Shown piece by piece: positions 58,846-64,000 of a stretch of 64,000 bases of DNA. The stretch is from Pseudonocardia sp. ICBG1293 (GTDB lineage Bacteria > Actinomycetota > Actinomycetes > Mycobacteriales > Pseudonocardiaceae), in assembly GCF_020131355.1 (NCBI RefSeq), contig NZ_JAHLEL010000057.1:62001-126000 (forward strand), given 5' to 3'. Made by a program: the position numbers and the translations under genes. The stretch's first letter is position 1. Each line of letters begins with the position of its first letter. Below the pieces are notes generated by a model, which saw only the letters and a program-made list of their open reading frames with translations, did not search any database and was not told the DNA's origin.

Positions 58846-59733
58846 ATGGACGTCCTGCGTATTCCCGCGGCCGTGACCTCGCGTCTGCCTGGCAGACTGG
58901 GTGACTCGGTCGGTCCTGCGGTGGTGTCGGTCGTCCGGCTGCAGGGCGTCATCAGTGCATACGCCGCGCCGGTGCCCCGCCAGGTGCTGAGCATCTCGTC
59001 GACGGAGAAGGTGTTGGAGCGTGCCTTCGCGCCCGAGCGGCTCGCCGCCGTCGCACTGGTGATCAACTCCCCGGGTGGTTCACCGACCCAGTCCCAGCTG
59101 ATCGGGGACCGCATCCGCGCGCTGGCGGCGGAGAAGGACGTCCCGGTGCTCGCGTTCTGCGAGGACGTGGCCGCCTCCGGCGGCTACTGGCTGGCCTGCG
59201 CCGCCGACGAGATCTACGCCTGCTCCACCTCGATCGTCGGCTCGATCGGCGTGATCAGCGCCGGGTTCGGGCTCGACGGCCTGATCGAGCGGTGGGGTGT
59301 CTCCCGGCGGCTGCACACGGCGGGCGGCTCGAAGTCGCGGCTGGACCCGTTCCTGCCCGAGCGGTCCGAGGACGTGGCCTGGCTCACCGGCCTGCAGGAG
59401 CAGCTGCACGAGCGGTTCACCGACTGGGTGCGCACGCGGCGCGGTGACCGGCTCGCGACCGACACCGAGCTGTTCGACGGCGAGGTGTGGCTGGGTGAGC
59501 AGGCCCGTGCGCTGGGCCTGGTCGACGGCATCGGCAGTGCCCACGAGGTCCTGACCGAGCGCTTCCCGGACGCCGAGCAGCGCCCGGTGGAACAACGCAG
59601 GCCGCTGCTCGCCCGTCTCGGAGCGGGCGGGTCCGCCGCCCGGGCAGGACTCCCGGGTGGCCTCGCGGCGGCCGGGCACGAGCTGCTCTCCGGCCTCGAG
59701 ACACGGGCTGCGTGGGCCCGTTACGGGCTGTGA
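58846..59733 (+). CDS. S49-family peptidase (SppA-like)
   Basis: A 295-residue Ser/Lys protease. The motifs are INSPGGSPTQSQLI, the catalytic Ser111 in DVAASGGYWLACAADEIYA, and the Lys163 in GGSKSRLDPF. There is no N-terminal membrane helix, so a soluble or peripheral enzyme is likely. It degrades signal-peptide remnants or membrane-associated substrates in relatives. ATG start. It interrupts the kinase/regulator pair in the same direction, with 124 bp before and 171 bp after it. Confidence 0.9.
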   Translation: MDVLRIPAAVTSRLPGRLGDSVGPAVVSVVRLQGVISAYAAPVPRQVLSISSTEKVLERAFAPERLAAVALVINSPGGSPTQSQLIGDRIRALAAEKDVPVLAFCEDVAASGGYWLACAADEIYACSTSIVGSIGVISAGFGLDGLIERWGVSRRLHTAGGSKSRLDPFLPERSEDVAWLTGLQEQLHERFTDWVRTRRGDRLATDTELFDGEVWLGEQARALGLVDGIGSAHEVLTERFPDAEQRPVEQRRPLLARLGAGGSAARAGLPGGLAAAGHELLSGLETRAAWARYGL

Positions 59734-59904
59734 GACCGGTGACCGTGCGTACCACGGCAGAGCTGCACCCCGTGTCCGGACGGTCACCGATCCGGTTCGT
59801 GCCCTGGCATCCCGCGCGTCGGCACGTCACCATGGTCCCGGCGCCGGGCGATCATCGAGCGGATGGGCTTCCCGGCGCAGGCCCGGAAGCAGGATGAGGA
59901 GATC

Positions 59905-60759
59905 GTGGACAGCAACGACACCACTCGCGGACTCGTCGTGCTCGCGGTGGACGACGAGCAGCCCGCGCTCGAGGAGATGGCGTTCCTGCTGGACGAGGAC
60001 CCGCGGGTCGCGACCGTCCTGAAGGCCGGTGAGTCCACCGAGGCCCTGCGCATCCTGAACGGCCGCCGGGCCGGTGCGGCCGCGGCCGCCGCGCCCGGTG
60101 CGGGTGGTGGCGCCGACGTCGCCGAGCAGACCGACATCGACGCCGTGTTCCTGGACATCCGGATGCCCGGCCTCGACGGCCTGGAGCTGGCCCGGGTCCT
60201 CAAGAACATGGCCGTGCAGCCCGCGATCGTCTTCGTCACCGCGCACGACGACCGTGCCGTCGACGCCTACGACGTCGGTGCCATCGACTACCTGCTCAAG
60301 CCGCTGCGCACCGAGCGTCTCTCCGCGGCGCTGGACCGCATCCTGTCCACCCGGCGCAGTGGCCCGGTGGAGACCGTCCGCGAGGAGAGCGGCGGCGACG
60401 ACGAGGTGATCCCGGTCGAGCTCGCCGGCACCACCAAGCTGGTGCCGCGGTCGGCCGTGCGCTACGTCGAGGCCCAGGGTGACTACGCCCGCCTGCACAC
60501 CACCGAGGGCAGCCACCTCGTACGGATCCCGCTGTCGGTGCTCGAGGACCGCTGGCGCGACGCCGGCTTCGTCCGGATCCACCGCTCGTTCCTCGTCGCG
60601 TTGCCGCTGGTCACCGAGCTGCGGCTGGCCGGGTCCGGGTACGTGGTGCGGATCGGCTCCGGCCCGGAGACCGCGGAGCTCCCGGTCAGCCGCCGGCACA
60701 CCCGTGAACTGAAGGACCGTCTCGTCCGCGCGACCAAGCAGGCGTGGAGCCAGAGGTGA
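59905..60759 (+). CDS. LytTR-family response regulator
   Basis: A 284-residue regulator. The receiver domain opens VLAVDDEQPALEEMAFLL and has phosphoacceptor Asp84 in FLDIRMPGLDGLEL, and KPLR. Asp84 comes about 30 residues later than usual because of an Ala/Gly-rich insert near residues 52-78 (RRAGAAAAAAPGAGGGAD). The C-terminal LytTR domain (about 170-280) has YVEAQGDYARLHTTEG and IHRSFLVAL. The GTG at 59905 with GAGGAGAT is preferred over ATG 59863. It probably controls the symporter downstream, as LytS/LytR pairs do for pyruvate or acetate uptake elsewhere. Confidence 0.92.
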   Translation: MDSNDTTRGLVVLAVDDEQPALEEMAFLLDEDPRVATVLKAGESTEALRILNGRRAGAAAAAAPGAGGGADVAEQTDIDAVFLDIRMPGLDGLELARVLKNMAVQPAIVFVTAHDDRAVDAYDVGAIDYLLKPLRTERLSAALDRILSTRRSGPVETVREESGGDDEVIPVELAGTTKLVPRSAVRYVEAQGDYARLHTTEGSHLVRIPLSVLEDRWRDAGFVRIHRSFLVALPLVTELRLAGSGYVVRIGSGPETAELPVSRRHTRELKDRLVRATKQAWSQR

Positions 60760-63245
60760 GCAGGTCCACCGGTGGCGTTCCGCCGCCGGTGCGTCCGCAG
60801 TCCGACCGGGCCGCGGACGACCCCGACGGGTCCGAGCGCCCCGGCGAGGCCGGGCCGACGGACGACGGCGCGCGCGCGGAACCGGGTCCGGCCGCGTCCG
60901 AGGTCCGTCCGGACCCGGCGCGGTCACGCCCGTACCCCGACGGTGCCGTGGCGGGTCTCGACGCCTGGAACCCGGCGTCGGAGCACCGCGACCGCCGGGT
61001 GGCCCTCGCCCCGGACCCGGCCGGGAACGCGATCCCGGCCCAGCCGCGCGGCTCGTTCGCGTCCGGTCCGCACCCGCGGCCTGCCGGTGGCGGCGCGCCC
61101 GGCGGTGGGACGCCCGTGGGCCCGTCCGCCGCGCAGCCGCACGGTCCGGTGCCCGGGCCGGGCGGGCCCCGCCGCGGAGGGCACCCGGGGGCCCGGCCGC
61201 CCTCCGGTGGGCCGTCCTCCGGTGGGCCCGGTCCCGGGGCGTGGCAGACCGCCCGGCCCGCTCCCGGCGCACACCCGTCGGACCGCTCGGTGCCACCGTC
61301 CGCCGGGCCCGGCTCCGAGGCGCCCGGGCGGCCCGGTACCGAGGACGGCGGGCACCGTCCGTCCGGGGCGCCCGCGACCGCCGGACGGGCCGGGTCCGCG
61401 GGTGACGGAGCCACGCCCCGTCCCGGGCCCGGGTCGTCCCCGGCTCCGGCCGCCGGGTCGACGTCCGCCACCCGGCGCGGCGACGGTCCGGTGCCGGAGG
61501 CGAACGGTCGCACCGGCGGTCCGGCACCCGGTCACCCGGCACCCGGTCACCCGGCACCCGGTGACCCGGCGGAGGCCACCCCGGCCGCGGGGCGCGCTGC
61601 CCGCCGGTCCCGTCGTGCGGCCGAGGAGCCCGCCGGTGACGACGGCGCCGGCTGGCTGCAGGCCGAGATCGCGCGTCGCGTCGCGGACCGGGCCGGTGCG
61701 ACCGGCCGGCACGCCCGCGTCGACCCGGCCGGTACCCGCCCCCCGGCGGACGGGGACGACACCGCGGCGCCGGACCCCGGCCACGCCGACCCGCCCCGCG
61801 GTGCGGCGGCCCGCGGCGTCGCGACCACGGCCGCCGGCACCGCGCCCGCCCCGGCCGACCCGGACACCACGACGTCGGGGGGCTCCGCCCCGCACACGAC
61901 CGTCCCGCCCGCCGACCCGGCTCCGCCCGCCGACCCGGCTCCGCCCGCCGCCGTGCCGCCCGGGGCCGCTCCGCGCGCGGACCCCGGTGGCCCGGCCGGC
62001 TCCGCCGCGCCCGCGGACCGCGATCCCGACGCCCGCGACGCCCACGTCCGGCCGGTCCACCCGGCCCGCGCCCGCCCGACCCGGCCGCGCTCGGACCTCC
62101 TGCCCGACCCCTACGCCCCGGAGGGCCTGCGTCCCGGCGTCGGCTGGCCGCCCGCCGCCGCGACCCCGGCCCCGGGCGTCGTCGACAGCGGTAAGCAGTG
62201 GCCCCCGACCAGCGGCGGATCCGGGCTGCCGCAGCGGGTCCCGGGTGCGACGTCGTGGTCGAACAGCTGGTCCCCCGACCGCAGCGCGCTGCTGGCGGGG
62301 ACGCCCGACACGACCGGTGCCGCCGAGGCGACCGGTACGGCCACCACCGACGACGCCGGTACCGGCACGGCCCGCGGTGCGGACGCGCCGGCCCCCCGCG
62401 GCGCCGACGGCCCCGGAGGGCTGCTCGCCCGGACCGGGACCGACGACCGGACCGGGGACGCCACCGGGACCGACGTCGCACCGGTCGACCGGCGGCGTCC
62501 CGGCGAGTCCCCCGAGACCCGGCCCGTCCCCACCCGCTGGTCGGCGGCGGGACGGCGCGGCCCCGCCGTCGCACCGGTGCCGTTCCCTGCCGCGGACCCC
62601 GAGGCCCGCGTCGACGACGAGGACGACGACCTCCCCGACGAGGACGAGCTCGACGAGGAGCTCGACGAGCTGCGCGGCGGTCCCCTCGAGCGCACCGAGG
62701 TCATCTGGCGTGCCCCCGACGTCGACGTCGCCCCGGCCCCCGAGCCGTCGGCCGAGCCCGAACCCGAGCCGTTCAGCCCCGCCGCGGCGGCGCCCTACAC
62801 CGGCGCCCGGCCCCGCCCGTTCTCCGCGGAGCCGACCGACCCGCCCGCCCCCGAGGACGACGCCGACGCCGACGGCGAGGGTCCCGGCGCCGGCCGGGTC
62901 CGGGTCGTGCTCTCCGAGCGCCGCTCGACCGCCCAGTCCTCGCGCGGGCTGTCCGACGTGCAGGACCCCGGCGCCGTCGGCACCCTGCTGCGCAACTCCC
63001 TGGTCCGCACCCAGCTGCTGCTCGCACTGCGGGTCAGCGTCGTCGCGCTCATCGGGCTGGGTGTGCTGCCCGCGCTGTTCATCGCGGTCCCGGTGATCGG
63101 GCAGGTCGAGGTGCTCGGCATCCGGCTGCCCTGGCTGCTGCTCGGCGTGCTGGTCTACCCGTTCCTGCTGGGCCTGGGCTGGTGGTACGTGAGCTCCGCG
63201 GAGGCGGCCGAGCAGGACTTCGCCGACGACGTGGCCGATCGATGA
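60756..63245 (+). CDS. DUF485-like membrane protein with a disordered N-terminal extension of about 700 residues
   Basis: An 829-residue protein. Residues 1 to about 730 are rich in Pro, Ala, Gly, Asp and Arg without hydrophobic segments; they include PGHPAP repeats near residue 260 and an acidic run (DDEDDDLPDEDELDEELDEL) near residue 630. The C-terminal part (about 740-829) has two membrane helices (LLLALRVSVVALIGLGVLPAL and LPWLLLGVLVYPFLLGLGWWYV) and ends YVSSAEAAEQDFADDV, as in the DUF485 partner of ActP-type symporters, normally only about 110 residues. The GTG overlaps the regulator stop; its own stop overlaps the symporter start. Confidence 0.8.
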   Translation: MSRSTGGVPPPVRPQSDRAADDPDGSERPGEAGPTDDGARAEPGPAASEVRPDPARSRPYPDGAVAGLDAWNPASEHRDRRVALAPDPAGNAIPAQPRGSFASGPHPRPAGGGAPGGGTPVGPSAAQPHGPVPGPGGPRRGGHPGARPPSGGPSSGGPGPGAWQTARPAPGAHPSDRSVPPSAGPGSEAPGRPGTEDGGHRPSGAPATAGRAGSAGDGATPRPGPGSSPAPAAGSTSATRRGDGPVPEANGRTGGPAPGHPAPGHPAPGDPAEATPAAGRAARRSRRAAEEPAGDDGAGWLQAEIARRVADRAGATGRHARVDPAGTRPPADGDDTAAPDPGHADPPRGAAARGVATTAAGTAPAPADPDTTTSGGSAPHTTVPPADPAPPADPAPPAAVPPGAAPRADPGGPAGSAAPADRDPDARDAHVRPVHPARARPTRPRSDLLPDPYAPEGLRPGVGWPPAAATPAPGVVDSGKQWPPTSGGSGLPQRVPGATSWSNSWSPDRSALLAGTPDTTGAAEATGTATTDDAGTGTARGADAPAPRGADGPGGLLARTGTDDRTGDATGTDVAPVDRRRPGESPETRPVPTRWSAAGRRGPAVAPVPFPAADPEARVDDEDDDLPDEDELDEELDELRGGPLERTEVIWRAPDVDVAPAPEPSAEPEPEPFSPAAAAPYTGARPRPFSAEPTDPPAPEDDADADGEGPGAGRVRVVLSERRSTAQSSRGLSDVQDPGAVGTLLRNSLVRTQLLLALRVSVVALIGLGVLPALFIAVPVIGQVEVLGIRLPWLLLGVLVYPFLLGLGWWYVSSAEAAEQDFADDVADR
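61528..61565 (+). repeat. short tandem repeat CACCCGGCACCCGGT
   Basis: The 15-bp unit occurs twice plus a variant within the DUF485-like gene and encodes PGHPA units. It shows the repetitive nature of the disordered region. Confidence 0.7.
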
Positions 63246-64000
63246 GCCTGACCGCGATCCTGTCGCTGGTCGCGATCGTCCTGGTGGCGGTCGCATCCGC
63301 GGTGATCGGCTCGGTCGCCCACCGGACCCGGCTGACCTCGGACTTCCTCGTCGCGTCCCGGTCGGTGCCCTCGCGGCTCAACGCCGGCGCCATCTCCGGG
63401 GAGTACCTGTCGGCGGCGTCGTTCCTCGGCATCGCAGGCCTGATCCTGGTCCAGGGGGTCGACGCGCTCTGGTACGCCGTCGGCTACACCGCCGGCTACC
63501 TGTTCCTCCTGCTGTTCGTCGCCGCGCCACTGCGCCGGTCGGGCGCCTACACCGTTCCCGACTTCGCCGACGCCCGGCTCGCCTCACCGATGCTGCGCAG
63601 GGTGTGCGCGGCCGTCGTCATCGGGATCTGCTGGCTCTACCTGCTCCCGCAGCTGCAGGGGGCCGGGCTCACCGTCGGCATCGTCACCGGCCTGCCCGAC
63701 TGGGTCGGCTCCGGCGCGGCCGGAGTCATCGTGGTCGCCACCGTCGCGCTCGGCGGGATGCGGTCGGTGACGTTCGTCCAGGCGTTCCAGTACTGGTTCA
63801 AGCTCACCGCGCTCGCCGTCCCGGCGGTGATCGGGCTGGCCGTCTGGCTGGGCGACGGTCACACCTTCGCCCGCGACGAGCCCCCGGAGTTCCGCGAGCC
63901 GACGACGGTCTCGGTGGCCACGCCGGTGACGCTGGAGGCACGGCTGGCCGTGGACGTCGTGGCCCGCGGCACCGTCGACGGGCAGGTCGTCGACGGCCCG
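63242..64000 (+). CDS. sodium/solute symporter, acetate/pyruvate type (partial)
   Basis: The first 253 residues of an SSS-family symporter are present; the gene runs off the window. It opens with a helix (LTAILSLVAIVLVAVASAVIG), then SDFLVASRSVPSRLNAGAISGEYLSAASFLGIAGL, the sodium-binding helix 1 of this family, and YTVPDFADARL and GGMRSVTFVQAFQYWFKLTAL. It resembles ActP/MctC monocarboxylate carriers. ATG overlaps the stop of the DUF485-like gene by 4 bp. The unusual length of the loop after residue 200 (DEPPEFREPTTVSVATPVTLEA) may be an extra extracellular segment. Confidence 0.92.
   Translation, partial: MSLTAILSLVAIVLVAVASAVIGSVAHRTRLTSDFLVASRSVPSRLNAGAISGEYLSAASFLGIAGLILVQGVDALWYAVGYTAGYLFLLLFVAAPLRRSGAYTVPDFADARLASPMLRRVCAAVVIGICWLYLLPQLQGAGLTVGIVTGLPDWVGSGAAGVIVVATVALGGMRSVTFVQAFQYWFKLTALAVPAVIGLAVWLGDGHTFARDEPPEFREPTTVSVATPVTLEARLAVDVVARGTVDGQVVDGP

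Noticed and set aside
60772..63096. 774-residue plus-strand frame overlapping the DUF485-like gene
   Set aside because: Arg/Pro-rich shadow frame; the other frame has the membrane helices and the overlaps with both neighbours.
1..64000. Insertion sequences, prophage or integrase genes
   Set aside because: No transposase, integrase or phage-like protein was found, despite the accessory block beside a tRNA gene.

Overview
The window is very GC-rich actinobacterial chromosome next to the replication origin. Gene content points to the Pseudonocardiaceae, probably Pseudonocardia; this is inferred from synteny and protein style, not from a marker gene. The order tRNA-Ile(GAT), DLW-39 small protein, tRNA-Ala(TGC), then a small membrane protein, ppiA, PH-domain protein, crgA, trpG, pknB, pknA, pbpA, rodA, pstP, fhaB, fhaA and tRNA-Leu(CAG) is the conserved block that follows gyrA in mycobacteria and relatives. 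A parS-like palindrome (50351-50364) fits an origin-proximal position.

Layout: (1) 1-461 holds the end of a probable DUF3566 gene and two tRNAs flanking the DLW-39 gene. (2) About 537-21305 is a roughly 20 kb accessory block inserted into the conserved order. It holds an SDR/DUF3159 pair opposite an MmyB-type regulator; a DGPF protein with its ECF42-type sigma factor; a GAF-PP2C-ATPase signalling protein; a CaCA antiporter; a Baeyer-Villiger-type monooxygenase; a STAS protein; deoC; a protein built from 39 uninterrupted decapeptide repeats; a TetR/SCP2/acyl-CoA dehydrogenase unit; a secreted CalB-like lipase; a folP2-type gene with a RibD-like reductase; a GNAT; a secreted hexapeptide-repeat protein; and an alpha/beta hydrolase. 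(3) 21299-35642 is the conserved cell-growth and cell-division block, with genes from rodA to pknB overlapping or closely packed. (4) About 35785-50309 is accessory metabolism: a uridine-kinase-like protein without a Walker A motif, an IclR regulator with a MetE-like enzyme, a TfoX-like protein, a methyltransferase, an amidohydrolase/DUF59/alcohol dehydrogenase set normally seen with soluble di-iron monooxygenases, a thioesterase, a frameshifted disulfide flavoprotein, a RecB-like nuclease and a gamma-glutamyltransferase. (5) 50351-64000 holds parS, a MarR-controlled MFS exporter with extra C-terminal domains, DUF4326 with a cytochrome P450, a cupin lipoprotein, a Nei/Fpg glycosylase, and a LytS-type kinase, SppA, LytTR regulator, DUF485-like protein and solute symporter series that runs off the right edge.

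Genes that probably work together: the Ser/Thr kinases PknA and PknB, phosphatase PstP, FHA proteins, PbpA, RodA and CrgA in polar peptidoglycan synthesis and septation; the DGPF protein with its sigma factor; SCP2 with the acyl-CoA dehydrogenase under TetR; MarR with the exporter; and LytS/LytTR with the symporter. Less ordinary items are the decapeptide-repeat protein, the hexapeptide-repeat secreted protein, a Gly/Tyr/Gln low-complexity linker in FhaA, a disordered extension of about 700 residues on the DUF485-like protein, the exporter with carboxypeptidase-regulatory-like domains, two apparent frameshifts at short direct repeats, and several palindromes or nested hairpins between genes.
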